A stretch of DNA of 64,000 nucleotides from Delphinus delphis (taxonomy: Eukaryota > Chordata > Mammalia > Artiodactyla > Delphinidae): positions 127,558,582 to 127,622,581 of the forward strand of contig NC_082683.1 in assembly GCF_949987515.2 (NCBI RefSeq). The letters run 5' to 3'. The translations under genes and the position numbers were made by a program. Positions 11,532 through 23,287 of the stretch are shown one piece after another. Under the pieces are notes generated by a model that was not told the origin of the DNA, ran no database searches, and was given only the letters and a program-made list of their open reading frames with translations. Each line of letters starts with the position of its first letter. Within the stretch, counting starts at the first letter, position 1.

Positions 11532-11695
11532 CTTTCACAGTTTATCAGACTTTCCTTGTTTTTGATGATATTGACAATTTTGAGGAGTACTGATCAAGTA
11601 TTTGGTAGAATGTCTCTTAATTGGGATTTGTCTGATGTTTTTATCCTGGAGTTATGTGTTTTTGGGAGAAAGACTACCGAGGGAAATCGCCTTTT
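11532..11695 (-). repeat. Inverted-repeat arm 1 (L1 3' UTR segment)
   Basis: This part of the L1 tail is the reverse complement of 12648-12803, at roughly 85-90% identity by eye, including 'caaaattgtcaatatcatc' on the opposite strand. The arms are about 950 bp apart. Confidence 0.8.
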
Positions 11696-12092
11696 TCATC
11701 ACATCACGTCAAGGGCACATACTATCAACATGACTTATTACTGTTGATGTTGACCATTATCACCTGAGATAGTGTTTCCCTTTCCATACTGTCCTCTTTG
11801 GAAATAAGTCACTTTGTACAACCTGCACTTAAGAAGTGGGAATTTTATTCCACTTCCCTGAGGGTGGATTCTTTCCATAAATTACTAGGAATTCTCCTGC
11901 ATGACAGATTGGTTTGTTCTCTGTTTATTTCTTTACCCAACCATTTACTTATATCAGTTGGACTCATGGATATTTATTTTATACTTTGGGGTACAAGCCA
12001 ATACTATCAATACTTTATTTTTTTGTTCACAGTTCCCTTGGGAGCTCTTTCAGTTGGTTTCAATGTCCCCTTTACCCATCATTTGTTCCATC

Positions 12093-12093
<1 letters not shown>

Positions 12094-12131
<38 letters not shown>
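12094..12131. repeat. (GT)n microsatellite
   Basis: An uninterrupted GT run of about 37 bp inside the old L1 tail. It replaces what is a T-rich run in related L1 copies, so it grew after insertion. Confidence 0.95.
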
Positions 12132-12546
12132 CTGAGCACTTCCTTACTTTCTGCCGCTGTAAAATGCTCCAGGATCATCTTTTATATTTCACATGCTAGT
12201 CTCAGAATCAGCTGTTTCTCCAAGGAACCCTGAAGAATGGTATTAGGAAACAAGATCTGATGTTAGTTGTGATCATTGTTACTGGGATATAGTTGCTTCT
12301 AGGCCTTCTCAGCTTACAGAACAAGGAAATATATATGTGTATACTAACCCATGTATATACACATAAATATAAATATTTCTGTATGCGACCATCTGTACCT
12401 ATGTTAAACTAAACATGAGTTCATACTCATGTCTTCACTCTAATCCATTACCATGTGGATAATTTACCCTCTTCCTCTTGCTTATTTGTAACTTCCCCAT
12501 TCCAACAGTGAGAACTTTGGCTCCCACCTTTCATTTATTTACTCAT

Positions 12547-12642
12547 TTTAAGTTATCATGAATATATCCCATAATATTAAATATATAGTTATATTTTACA
12601 TACTTGGTAAACACTGTGACAAAACTCCTGTAATTTTTCTGA
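12547..12642 (+). repeat. Direct duplication, copy A
   Basis: Matches 13672-13768 in the same orientation: 10 differences over about 97 bp by eye, including a shared 22-bp core around 'tatagttatattttacatac'. It may itself be old L1 3' UTR sequence. Confidence 0.8.
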
Positions 12643-12647
12643 AAAAT

Positions 12648-12803
12648 GGCAATTTCCTTCTGTAGTCTTTCTCCCCAAAACACGTAACCCCGTGATAAAA
12701 ACATCAGACAAATCCCAGTTGAGATATTCTACCAAATAATAGAACAGTACTCCTCAAAATTGTCAATATCATCCAAAACAAGGAAAGTCTGATAAACTGT
12801 CAT
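12648..12803 (+). mobile_element. Inverted-repeat arm 2: L1 3' UTR fragment in sense orientation
   Basis: Sense-strand copy of the L1 segment present antisense at 11532-11695, truncated at both ends and starting about 5 bp after direct-duplication copy A. The adjacency suggests a local rearrangement rather than a simple insertion. Confidence 0.75.
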
Positions 12804-13122
12804 AGTTATATTATACATGTGTAACATTATCAGAATTTTTAACTTGTACCCCCAGGGGTAACAGCTTTATCAGCCATAGTACAGTGGTTATATACAGTTC
12901 CTTTTGTCTTACGTCTTGCAGATTTCACTCATTTCCAAAGTTATTTAGGTAAGTACCCTACCCTGTCAGTGAATAGTTTCATACAGTTAGAACAATTTGT
13001 AAGAACAATTTGTAATACAGTTAGATTGTTTTGTCATACTCTTCATTCCATTTTGGAATCCTCTGATGTCTTTAATGATTTGTTTTTTAGTTGCATACAC
13101 TAAGGTTTACTTTTTGTGCTGT
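12804..13122. other. Unassigned sequence, possibly more old L1
   Basis: AT-rich DNA with a weak L1-tail character ('cccaggggtaacagctttatcag'). I cannot assign it. Confidence 0.35.
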
Positions 13123-13483
13123 AAAGTTTTATAAGTTTTTAAAAAATTTAATTAATTTTATTTTTTGGCTGTGTTGGGTCTTCGTTGCTGCTCACGGGCT
13201 TTCTCTAATTGCAGTGAGCAGGGGCTACTTTTCGTTGTGGTGTGTGGGCTTCTCATTGTGATGGCTTCTCTTGTTGCAGAGCACAGGCTCTAGGTACGCG
13301 AGCTTCAGTAGTTGCACCACACGGCCTCTAGAGCACAGGCTCCGTAGTTGTGGCACATGGGCTTAGTTGCTCTGCGGCATGTGAGATCTTCCCGGACAAG
13401 GGCTTGAACCCATGTCCCCTGCATTGGCAGGCGGATTCTCAACCACTGCGCCACCAGGGAAGCCCCAAAGTTTTCTAAGTTTT
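13123..13483 (-). mobile_element. CHR-type SINE, long form
   Basis: The body is 13140-13466, antisense, with head end 'ccaccagggaagcccc'. A 17-bp imperfect duplication (AAAGTTTTATAAGTTTT against AAAGTTTTCTAAGTTTT) flanks it at 13123-13139 and 13467-13483. Confidence 0.93.
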
Positions 13484-13671
13484 GACAGTACATAGTGTCA
13501 TGTATTCACCACTGCAGTGTTATATACCCCAAATTATTTTTAATTGTTTAATATTTGATTATTTTTGACTAAAAAATTCCAGCAGTTTGGGGTGATTCAA
13601 TCTAATATCACTTGAAATGTAAGCCAGTGATTATTTACAGTTACATGAAATAGCTGAAACTTTAAATTAAG

Positions 13672-13768
13672 TTTTAAGTTATCATAAAGATATACTATAA
13701 TCTTAAACATATAGTTATATTTTACATACTGGGTAAACACTATGATAAAACTCCTGTAATTTGTCTGA
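13672..13768 (+). repeat. Direct duplication, copy B
   Basis: Partner of copy A at 12547-12642, 1.1 kb downstream, with copy A's neighbour (the inverted L1 fragment) not duplicated beside it. Confidence 0.8.
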
Positions 13769-14074
13769 TAAAAGTTATGTTAAATGGTTACATTCCTTAA
13801 TCCTCTCCAAATATTTGCATTTTCAAAGAAGAGTACATAATAATTCAAATATATCCTATCGAGTGTTAGAGTTTTAGGCAGTGTTAACGACTTGACTTAA
13901 AAACTTGTAGGCAGGGTAGGGAAATCTTGCTCTCTAGTACCAACCTCCCTTAATTATAATTTAATGTATTGCTTCTTACTTCATTTTTAAAACGTCCTAG
14001 AGTCGTAGATGTTTGGGACCATCTTAACATTATCCTCAAGCCACATCATCTGTGTGAAACAGGATTACATTTCT

Positions 14075-14160
14075 TCATTCAACAAATATGTTTTTGAGCA
14101 TCTTCTATATGTGTGATATTGTGTTAGGGGCAGCATTCCATATTGTAGATCAGCCACCTT
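14075..14160 (-). repeat. L2-type LINE 3' end
   Basis: 'Ttcattcaacaaatatg...ttgagcatcttctatatgtgtgatattgtg' is the reverse complement of the LINE-2 3' terminus, diverged. Confidence 0.6.
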
Positions 14161-15159
14161 CTGGGTGGCTAAAATGCTCTTGGAACCAGTGGCTTCCAGA
14201 CTGCTGAATTTCAAGAGAAAGTTAAAGAAAAATGGCATGGATGTAGAGTTGCCACCTTTTTATTTTGTGAAGCCTGGACATTAAAAATGAACAAACAAAC
14301 AAACAAGACTTTGATCAGGCAGGATTTGTTTTGCCTTTTCTGAATGTCAAATTTAAATTTCATATTATGTTCTTTTCTCTAATTAATAAAAGCTTTTCAC
14401 CCTAATACACTTTTATTTGAAGGCTTTTTTCTTAAACAACTTCAGCTATTATCCTACTCTACAGATGTCAAGGGTAGACCTTCAATGAGAAGAACAGATG
14501 TCAGAAATTTGGCAGTTGTGAATAATCATGTCTATCTCTTGTCAATATTTTGATTCTAAGTAAGGGAAATACTGTGGAGAACTGCTGCTTTGGTTGGAAA
14601 TCTAGATTAGCACATGCTGTTCCATAGTGAATGCTTAATAATATCTGCTAGCTGAATGAAATAATGAACCTTCTCAAATCGTCTCATTCATTATGTGGGG
14701 ATACAGAATCCAGCATCTGACAAGAACTTCCTTTGCTATAACAATCTGGCATTTTCTACATTTTATACGTGAACATAATAAAAACAAAATATTTGCCCTA
14801 ATTGGCCTAATTCTAATTGGTAGAATTTAGCCTTGGTTTTCTGACTTTGTCTTAATCTCTTTATAATAAGAAATCATTTTAAAATTAGTACATTTCTCAT
14901 TCTCATTTTCATTTTGAACCTAGTTTCACAAGTAAGCATTTCATTGGACATGACAAGACAGCATTTTGTGGATTTAGTGAACCTACAAATCTTGTACCAT
15001 CACTTCCAAGACCTAATAAGGCTGAAATAAAAAAATTGTTTTAAGTCCTTAGGATATAAATAAAAATTGAATATATTTATGAAGATATAGAGATTTAGAA
15101 AACTTAATCAAGAGATGACTACCTCATTCTCTGAAACTAGTTTTTCTCTCTTAAAGAAA
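14161..15159. other. Unique intronic DNA
   Basis: No exon or repeat recognised. A short (AAAC)n-like stretch lies at 14290-14305. Confidence 0.5.
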
Positions 15160-15450
15160 TATGTTCATTGAAGAATATTTAGAAAACACAGATTACATGA
15201 TAAGAAAACAAAAATCACCTATAGTCAGCTGAAAGTTAGCCATGTTTTGGCATAGATTTAGCTTATATTGTACTTTATGTCATATGATTTAAAAATATAA
15301 TTTATATGTTTTTATTTTATGTAGAAAATGAATTTTTTCATGTTATTAACTATTCTGTTATACTATAATAATAGTATTCCATTGTGTGATAGGTCCCCTC
15401 TTTTTGGGTGTTTGTATTATTTCCAATCACAATTTCACTTTAATTCTTGT
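15160..15450 (-). repeat. Old L1-like 3' fragment
   Basis: Diverged order of 'gaatatttagaaaacacag', 'aaaatcacctatagtc', 'ttttttcatgttattaactattctg' and 'agtattccattgtgtgat', as in old L1 3' regions read on the minus strand. No clear edges. Confidence 0.5.
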
Positions 15451-15529
15451 TAATTCGACAGGAGATTATGCTGTTGACTTTTTAGGAGAAAGGGATGAAG
15501 AGTTGTATTTGAAACTAAAGTGAAGTTGT

Positions 15530-15800
15530 GGGACAGCAATGCCCTTAAGTGCTTGGAATCACTGCTATGGAATTTGGTCTGCTTGCTTCCCTAGCTGGGC
15601 TGCAGGCCTGCTGAGGCCTGTTTGCTGTTAGCCAGCTGAGAGGGCAGTGGCCTCAGTTGTGTCAGCAGGAACAGAGCGGGCTTCATCTCTGCTCTTTGTC
15701 TCAGATTTGGTGCTGGTGTGTTGTCCCTGCTGCTGCCATGTGATGGCTCGTAAGCAGCACTATACACTGTAACTCCTTTTGAAAGCTCTATTGTGAGATG
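15530..15800. other. GC-richer unique patch, possible noncoding element
   Basis: This stretch is visibly richer in G+C than its surroundings and has no recognisable repeat. It includes CAGCTG (an E-box-type word) near 15635 and a short self-complementary section around 15602-15625 (GCAGGCCTGC). There is no open frame of note. It could be a conserved noncoding element of DNM3 intron 1, but conservation cannot be seen from one sequence. Confidence 0.3.
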
Positions 15801-16189
15801 CTGCTGAGTTTTAACGCAGAGCAGGTTTTTGCTAGCGTGTTGCTTTTGGTTTCTTTCAAATGTGATTGTGCCTTCCTCTAAAGAATCCTAAGTAAGGAAA
15901 GCACCTAAAAGATGAATTAAATTATCCTTCCCTTCAAGCGTCCTATGGTAGAATGGTAATGTAATAGAAAAGTAAGTACTCATATTTCTTCCTCTATTTT
16001 GCATTGCAGTTAATCACTATGAGAGAAGTGAGAAATAAGAGAGTGGGTGTGGGAATCAGGGAAGGTTTCATAAATGAAATGATATTTGAATGGGGTGATG
16101 AAGAATGGGTACGGTTTTTGAGAGTAGAAACAGATGACAAGAAGCACAGAAATGTGGATAGTGGAAGTTACTCAGGTTTTTTTTTTTTT

Positions 16190-17200
16190 TAATTCATTCA
16201 TAAAACATTAATTCAGGGCCTATGATGTACCAGGAATTATACTAAACGTTGCTTACACAAGGATGAATTAGATATGGTTTCTCTTCCTAGCAGTTGAAGT
16301 GTGGTTGGGAAGGTGGAAAATATATAAGCATATATAGTTGGCTCTATAATATAGGTTTCTACAAATAACATGGAGTTCAGAGTAGGGATGTCATAGCCCA
16401 GCTTAGGCAAAGTAACAAAAAGTCTTGGAGGGCTGATACCAGAGCTGAGTCTTGAAGGACCTATAGGCAAGGGGGAGGGTACTCCACGTAGAGGAAACTG
16501 CATGTGCAAAAGCAAGGATGCAAGGAAAGAAGATGGAATCTACAGGATACTACAAGAAGTCCGGTGTACAGCAAAAGAAGATACTGCAAAGTGGAGGAGG
16601 ATTGGCAATAAGTAATTTATGAGGGCTTGAGTTAAGACAGATGGGGAGAGGGACTTCCCTGGTGGTCCAGTGGTTAAGACTTCGCCTTTCAATGCAGGGT
16701 GTATGGGTTCGATTCCTCGTCAGGGAGCTAAGATCCCACATCCCTCGCGGCCAAAAAACCAAAACATAAAACAGAAGCAATATTGTAACAAATTCAATAA
16801 AGACTTTAAAAATGGTCCACATTAAAAAAAAAAAAGACAGATGGGGAGAAAATCAAGGATGACTTCCCAGTTTTTTGCTTGGTTGATTGGTTGGTGCTGC
16901 CATTCACTGTTACAGGAGATAAGGAGAAGTAGATTGGGACATCACTGTGCTTGGATTGGGACATGTTGAGTTTGGGGTGCTTGTGATGTACAAGTAGAAG
17001 TCTGGAGCTCAGAAGAGAGGCGAGACTGCAGATACTTGACTGGGAACCATTAGTAGGGAGTGGATGAAATCACTGAGGGAGAACATGTAGAGTGAGAAGA
17101 GGACTGATAAAAACCCAGAAAGGGCTAGACAATGGAAGACACTTAGAAGGAGAAGAGGTTGGAGTAAAACCAGGAGGGAATGGAGTGAGGGAAATTAGCT
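16190..17200 (-). repeat. L2-type LINE, long antisense fragment with SINE inside
   Basis: Starts with the L2 end ('aattcattcataaaacatt', 'gatgtaccagg'), then minus-strand L2 segments 'gagtcttgaaggac', 'gcatgtgcaaaagc', 'aaggatgacttcccagttttt', 'gacatgttgagtttgggg' and 'agtctggagctcag'. A SINE interrupts it at 16650-16834. Ancient and diverged. Confidence 0.65.
16635..16849 (+). mobile_element. tRNA-derived SINE with NAR tail (CHR-1-like)
   Basis: The body is 16650-16834, sense. The head is 'ggacttccctggtggtccag', and the tail differs from the other SINEs ('aattcaataaagactttaaaa'). A perfect 15-bp duplication AGACAGATGGGGAGA flanks it (16635-16649 and 16835-16849), made of L2 sequence. Confidence 0.92.
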
Positions 17201-17211
17201 GAGAAAGCATC

Positions 17212-17278
17212 AGGAAAGGAGAAGTGAGAAGAGGAGAGGATAAGAGGAGAAGAAAAGAGAGGAGAGGAGAGAGAGGTC
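17212..17278. repeat. Purine-rich (GA) tract
   Basis: About 65 bp almost entirely A and G, with short GAGGA repeats; a low-complexity tract with mirror-like character. Confidence 0.8.
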
Positions 17279-17439
17279 AGCAATATCAAGTGTTCCTGAA
17301 AGAAGAAGGAAGATAAATTCTGGGAGTCCCATTGTTTTTAGAAATAAGACGGTCATAGTGATATTGATGAAGGCAGCTTTAAGGGTGAAGTAGAAGACTG
17401 ACTTGAATTTCAGTGTTTGAGGCACACATTAGAGGTCAA

Positions 17440-17765
17440 GGAGGCATGATTTTATTTTATTTATTTTTGGCTGCATTGGGTCTTCGTTGCTGTGCGCAGG
17501 CTTTCTCTAGTTGCAGTGAGCGGGGGCTATTCTTCTTTGAGGTGCACGTGCTTCTCATTGTGGTAGCTTCTCGTTGTGGAGCACGAGCTCTAGGCGCGCG
17601 GGCTTCAGTAGTTGTGGCACGTGGGCTCAGTAGTTGTGGTGCACAGGCTTAGTTGCTCTGTGGCATGTGGGATCTTCCCGGACCAGGGCTCGAACCCGTG
17701 TCCCCTACATTGGCAGGCGGATTCTTAACCACTGGGCCACCAGGGAAGCTGGAGGCATGATTTTA
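17440..17765 (-). mobile_element. CHR-type SINE, long form
   Basis: The body is 17455-17750, antisense, flanked by the perfect 15-bp duplication GGAGGCATGATTTTA at 17440-17454 and 17751-17765. Internally shorter than other long copies. Confidence 0.95.
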
Positions 17766-17901
17766 GAATCCTCTTCTAAGAAACTTGGTTGTAGAGGGAG
17801 TGGTGAGGGGTAAGAGGAGGTGGGAGGGGATGAGTGGAGCAAGGACGGAGAGAGATGATGGTATTAGTTTGCTTGTTTTTTCCCCGAAGATGGAAAACTG
17901 G

Positions 17902-17921
17902 AATATATATATATATATATT
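17902..17921. repeat. (AT)n microsatellite
   Basis: Short AT run followed by a T-run. Confidence 0.9.
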
Positions 17922-18454
17922 TTTTGGAATATTTTTATAAGAACCACTTGAGAGGGGAGGTTGAAAATGTAGGAGAGTCTGGGAGGATGTAAATTGCTGG
18001 AGAGAGTTCTCTGAGGAGGAAGGAGGGAAGGGGGTTATGAGCACAAATGCATAATTGTATGGAGATCTTTCTTTCAAAGGTGTCTGAGTGATGTTAAAGG
18101 TACACATACTAGTACACAGACTTTATTCTAAGTGGGCCTTAACTCTGTCTCTGTGTGTTTGTAGTGTTAGCCTATTTCAAAGGCTTTACTATTTTATGTC
18201 CCCCCAAGAAAAAACGTATGAGATTAGCCATTTAGTCTTTCTTGTCATCCCGATATTCTTCCTCTCTCTAGTTTAACCTATGATCTAAACCATTTTTTCC
18301 CCTAATACCTACTGAGTGACCTCTGTAAAAAGTAAAGAGTAAAATTTCTTGACATATTCCTCTCGACCTATTAGGGACATGCTCTTCTCAAGTGGTGGGG
18401 GTCCCTGGAGAGAGAACTTCATGGGTAAGGCAACTTCTTTGGGAGACAGTTCTT

Positions 18455-18690
18455 TTAGAAAAAGTACAGGACTGGAAATCATGTTCCAGCCCCAATTCTG
18501 TCATTAGTGAGCTCCTGTGATAGGGTATGAGTCCCTTAACCCCTCTTTGTCTCTTTCCTCACTTGTAACACGTGAGCACTAAGTGCCATTGTACTTACCT
18601 CCTGTACTGTTGAGAGAACTAATATATGTATATTATTAATGCTTTGAAATGTATAGAATGCAGTGCGTATGAAAGATGATATTATCATAG
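18455..18690 (+). repeat. MIR-type ancient SINE
   Basis: Order of MIR landmarks: 'gactggaaatcatgttccagccccaattctgtcatt', 'gagtcccttaacccctctttg', 'cttacctcctgtactgttgagagaac' and 'gctttgaaatg'. Nearly full span. Confidence 0.75.
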
Positions 18691-20354
18691 TTGTGCCTTA
18701 CCTGGCCAGAATTCAGAAATCCAAACATTCATTGGTCCCTAGTAGTGACAGTTTAACGACATCGTGCATTATGTGGTAGAAAGCATTTTCACATCCTTGG
18801 GTTTCCATGTAACCCTGAAAGAAGACAGCTATAAAGGGACAAGAGGTGAATTAAATAGGTTCTGCGTAGCCATGGTGATGTAGCAGTGTTCCTCTAGACT
18901 ACCCTCAGGTGAGCAATGCAGTCTGTTGCCCAGAAACCACTGACTTCCTCACAACTCTCACAGGCTGGGTTTTCTGACATCTACACCCATTATGGAGTAG
19001 GAGTGGCAGACTAGGAGCTAGGAGGAAAGGAATGGTTAAGAGCAGGCACACTTATGGCAGCGAGATGTGGTACCTATCGTAAAATACCTCTTAAGGGAAC
19101 AGTAATAATAATAAGAGCTCACAATTTGTGCAGGATTATCAGACCTTTTAAAGATTTAATGTGGGCATAGCTATGTTTTAGCATAATACAATTGTTGATG
19201 TTTAAAATGGGGACTTTATAAAAGAATATTTAAATACTTGATATACTGTATGCTAAGAATGCCAAGAAGAAAATATCAACTATATTTATAGTTTTTCATT
19301 AAAATAAAATTTTGACAGTTAAAGTGCCAGCTGGGGCCTTTCCCAAAGGGTCTCACTCTTCTATTTGTAGGACGCCCATGAGTTACTGCTTCTTATATAA
19401 ATTGCTGAGAGATAGAGCTGGTATCTATCTCTCACGTAGATGGTAGATGGTGTACAAAACCTGATGATAGATGAAGGGAGCTTCATATTATCAGTTCAAG
19501 CTTATATTTCCATAGCACATTTTAAAAAACATTTTAAGTCTGTAGTGCTCCATGGGATCATAAGAAGGTTAATCCATACTCAGGATTTTTCAAGAATAAA
19601 ATAACCTTACCCCAGACTATATTCTGACCCTGGAGAACACATTATCAGCTTTGGAGTAGCAATTATTCATCTTTCTAATTCTGAGATATAGTGTTCTTTT
19701 ATTTAATATCTTTAATTGAAATAGTAACCTATAATAGAAATTACTAAACATCAAATATGAAAGTTTCATTATATTTCTTTTACCAGTTAAATGAGTATTT
19801 TAATTATCCTTTGAGAATTGCCAGTGATCAAAATCAGCCTTCTGTAAAAGGAAAGTAAAAACATTTATTATTGAATTGTGGTAGCCCTGTTGACATTCAG
19901 GAAGGACAAGCCTTGAAACCTTCTAAGATCCAAAATTCCTGCCGTGAGAAATGTTTTGTCTTTTATAAGCAAGAGTCTGAAATCTGGACAATGGCTTAAA
20001 ATCAAAGTAATGACCTGGAATGCTGTTGATTCAGAAGAAATGTGTTCAGGAGTGATAATCTGTGTTAAAAAGGAGAGACTATTTTTTAAATTGATCAAAG
20101 ACTTACATTTCTCATTATTTTACTAACAATTGTTTCAGTGAACGTTTGCTACTGTCTTCACATTGAAGTTGACTTGTTGAACATTCAATAAGCTTGAGAC
20201 AAAGTTGTGTCAGAAGCAATATATTTTGGTGATTGACTTATCTGCTGGTAGTGACAGGTTGTTAGGTGTTTGTCAGGGATTGGACTTATAAAAGTACCGT
20301 TAGTGGTTAAAAACTACTTGTATTTTTCTGTTCTCTGAGTGGAAATTTTCTATA
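18691..20354. other. Mostly unique DNA
   Basis: Nothing firm. The 'ataataataagagctcacaat' stretch at 19105-19165 may be a MIR remnant. No exon-like segment is supported. Confidence 0.4.
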
Positions 20355-20855
20355 GCAGTTACGTTAAGAAAAGGCTTTTTAAAAAAATACTTTTGATTTT
20401 ATTGAAAAAGTTTAAAAATCAGTAAATACAAAGACTTTTACAACAAATGCCAGTGTACTCATCACCCCAAATTAGTAAGTTATTAATATTTTGTCTTTAC
20501 AGATATGAATGACATTACAAATATGATAGAAATAAATATTACATGTATGGTAATGTCTTCTTTGTTTCTTCAGCTCCATAGCCCAGAACTAATCACTAAC
20601 TTAAATTTGATGTTTATCCTTCAAGGCTGTTTTTATACTTTTACTCCATATATGTGTTTGTAAACAAAATATAGAATTGTTTTGTATGCTTAAAAAATCT
20701 ACATAAAAGCTATCATTCTGCACCTTTTTTTTCAACTGAACATTACTTTGTTAAAAGCTATCCACGTTGATTCTTACAAATCTTGTTTATTCATTTTAAT
20801 TGCTGTGTATTATATTCCACTGTATGAATAAATCACAACCTACTCTAAGAAAAGG
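20355..20855 (-). repeat. Old L1 3' fragment
   Basis: Minus-strand L1 tail landmarks: 'tactcatcaccccaa', 'tccatagcccagaactaatcactaac', 'tttttatacttttactccatatatg' and 'tgctgtgtattatattccactgtatgaat'. Diverged. Confidence 0.6.
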
Positions 20856-21261
20856 GTTGAACTGGGGTGAAAATGGAGTGATACCATAAGGAGAAGTTCT
20901 AATTGAGGGAAACAAGATAAAAAAATTATTATTGATTTCTTCTTTGTACTTGATGCTATCTTTCTGAATTTTATTTTTCTGGAGGTAACTTTTTTCATTT
21001 AAATTTATGCTCCAAGGTGGATGTTGACAATAATACTGGCTTAAATTATTTTACTTTTCATGCTATAATTTTTAGAGAGCTTTCCCAAGCACTGTCTTAT
21101 TTATTAATACATGACATGACTAATTGGGAAGGCAAGTATACTATTGCTGTTTTACTTGTTTAGTAACTTGTTTAAGGTAAAAGGGGTTTAGTAACTTGTT
21201 TAAGGCCCTAGAGCTAGTGTCAGGACAAAACACTTTCTTCCTTGTAACGCATTTTCCTTTT

Positions 21262-21390
21262 TTTTAAATTAAATTAAATTTATTTTTTATACAGCAGGTT
21301 CTTATTTGTTATCTATTTTATACATATTAGTGTATATATGTCAATCTCAAGCTCCCAATTCATTCCACCACCTCCATTGTCCTTTATTTG
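21262..21390 (-). mobile_element. L1 3' UTR end fragment
   Basis: A T-run, then 'tttattttttatacagcaggttcttattt', 'tatcaatctc'-like and 'cccaattcattccaccacc', the 3' UTR of an artiodactyl/cetacean-type L1, strongly 5'-truncated. Confidence 0.65.
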
Positions 21391-21578
21391 TAGCACATTG
21401 TTAATGTGAGAATTGATGAGGAAGATATTTTGGCTGGAGGTTTTAACTGAGCTTGGAATTTGAAAATTTAACTTGTAGACTTGTCACTTTTGGAAAAGCG
21501 GGCTTAAGTAACCTTAAATTAAAAAGATAATAGCTAAAAATTCTACATATGTCTTACACACTTTAAAATTTTGCTTAA

Positions 21579-22225
21579 AAACTATTTAAATGAAACTAAA
21601 AATAGAGCTACCATATGACCCAGCAGTTCCACTCCTGGGTATATAGCCAACCCCCGCCCCAATTCGAAAAGATATATGCACCCCAATGTTCATAGCAGCA
21701 TTGTTTACAATTGCCAAGATATGGAAGCAACCTAAGTGTCCATCAACAGATGAATGGATAAAGAAGATGTGGTATATATATACAATGGAGTACTGCTCAG
21801 CCATAAAAAAGAGTGAAATAATGCCATTTGCAGCAACATGGATGGACTTGGAGGGTGTTATGCTAAGTAAAGTAAGTCAGACAGAGAAAGACAAGTACTG
21901 TATGATATTACTTATATGTGGAATCTAAAAAAATACAACAAACTAGTGCATATAACAAAGAAGCAGACTCACAGATATGGAGAACAAATTAGTGGTTATC
22001 AGTTGAGAGAGGGAAGAGGGAGGATTAAGTGGTACAAACTAGCATGTATAAGATAAGCTACAAGGATATATTGTACAACATGGGAATTATAGCCAATATT
22101 TTATAATAACTATAAATGGAGTGTAAACTTTAAAAATTGTGAATCACTATATTGTGCACCTGTAACTTATATAATATTGTACATCAACTATTCTCCAATA
22201 AAATTAAAAAAACAAACTATTTAAA
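21579..22225 (+). mobile_element. 5'-truncated LINE-1 (L1-D), sense
   Basis: The body is 21591-22213. It holds the ORF2 C-terminus, a short 3' UTR, and CAATAAAATTAAAAAAAC at the 3' end. A perfect 12-bp duplication AAACTATTTAAA flanks it (21579-21590 and 22214-22225). It is the only clearly sense L1 3' end in the window; the AATAAA at 22197-22202 lies in the sense direction of DNM3. Confidence 0.95.
21686..21928 (+). pseudogene. L1-D ORF2 C-terminal fragment
   Basis: 80 open residues matching the last part of L1 ORF2: [32 protein letters not shown] and TWMDLEGVMLSKVSQTEKDKY. The cysteine-rich motif upstream is lost by truncation. Confidence 0.85.
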
Positions 22226-23287
22226 ATGGTCTATTAAGGGCAAAATCATCATAGAACTAGAATTCATTATCCACTAGATATGGGTTCATAGGCTCTGCAT
22301 TTATTATAACTAACTAGTGCTTAGTAGAGGAATAATTCTGGAGAATATTTTATTGACCAAGTTTAGAATCTGTCAGAGACACAGATTTGATTTACACTTA
22401 TAGATAATGTGACTATATTTTAATGCTGGGGTTAAAGGATAATCCTTATATCTATTCTATAAGTTTTGTAACATATGTTGCACCTAGCTATACTTTAAGG
22501 GACAGATTGGTTTGTGATATGTCAAAAATATGGATTTATGTAATAGCTAAAATATATCCAGAATATATATGAGTGCGAACTGTGGCAATTATACTAGGTG
22601 CCTGTGATCTAGTTGGAGAAGGATGACTTAATGTTACTTACATATATGTTAATAGGGCAACTTATCAAGAATTCACTGTAGCATGGTAGAGAAACACAAC
22701 TTCGTTTTTTGTTCTGCAGCCTTAAAGAAGCATGCATTCAATCCTTAGGAATGGGAGACTATTTACTCCATTCCTCAAGATGGAATTCTTATTCCCAAGG
22801 AAGGTAAACATGCTCTTGGATGGTCCTAGAATTCATGGTGCAGGCTTTTAGGACCATCTTGTGTCTCAAGTCTTTGAAAGAACAACTGAATCCTATTATT
22901 GTTGAAAGAGATTGGGAAAGAAATGCTAGTTGTCTTTAGAAGATTGGCTGATCCTCTTCCAGGGAAGAAAGAAATTTCTAGGGAGTGGAAATCAGAGGTG
23001 GTCAATTTTTGTGGGCAGTTGAAGCTGGTACTCTAGTTGAAGCAGTTCCTTGGAGGTTCCGAAGTGGGTATGGTTATGTGGGTGCTAGGGAGGACTGAGT
23101 ACTGAGACAACTTTGACATCCATAGTGAAGGTCCTCATGCCTAACGTGGCATAGAGTAAGCAATGGATGCTACCAATGGAGCTAAGTCACCTTCAACAGG
23201 GCCATGAGGGTTTACAATGAGCATTTCCGGGAGGGGGTGTTCACCATGGGCCACTGACTTCAGGCATTGCCTTCATTTTTCTTCACT
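22226..23287. other. Unique intronic DNA
   Basis: No repeat, RNA gene or exon recognised. Confidence 0.5.

Larger units (their letters stand above)
11246..12546 (-). mobile_element. Old LINE-1 (L1M-type) 3' end
   Basis: Minus-strand 3' UTR of an old mammalian L1. It starts from a 3' terminus like 'aataaacttttaattttagaatgg', then the familiar 'attctcatatacc', 'tatcagactttccttgtttttgatga', 'ggatatttattttatactttgggt' and 'gagcacttccttactttctg' segments. It carries a (GT)n microsatellite. Strand is inferred from the AATAAA-like end lying to the left. Confidence 0.75.
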
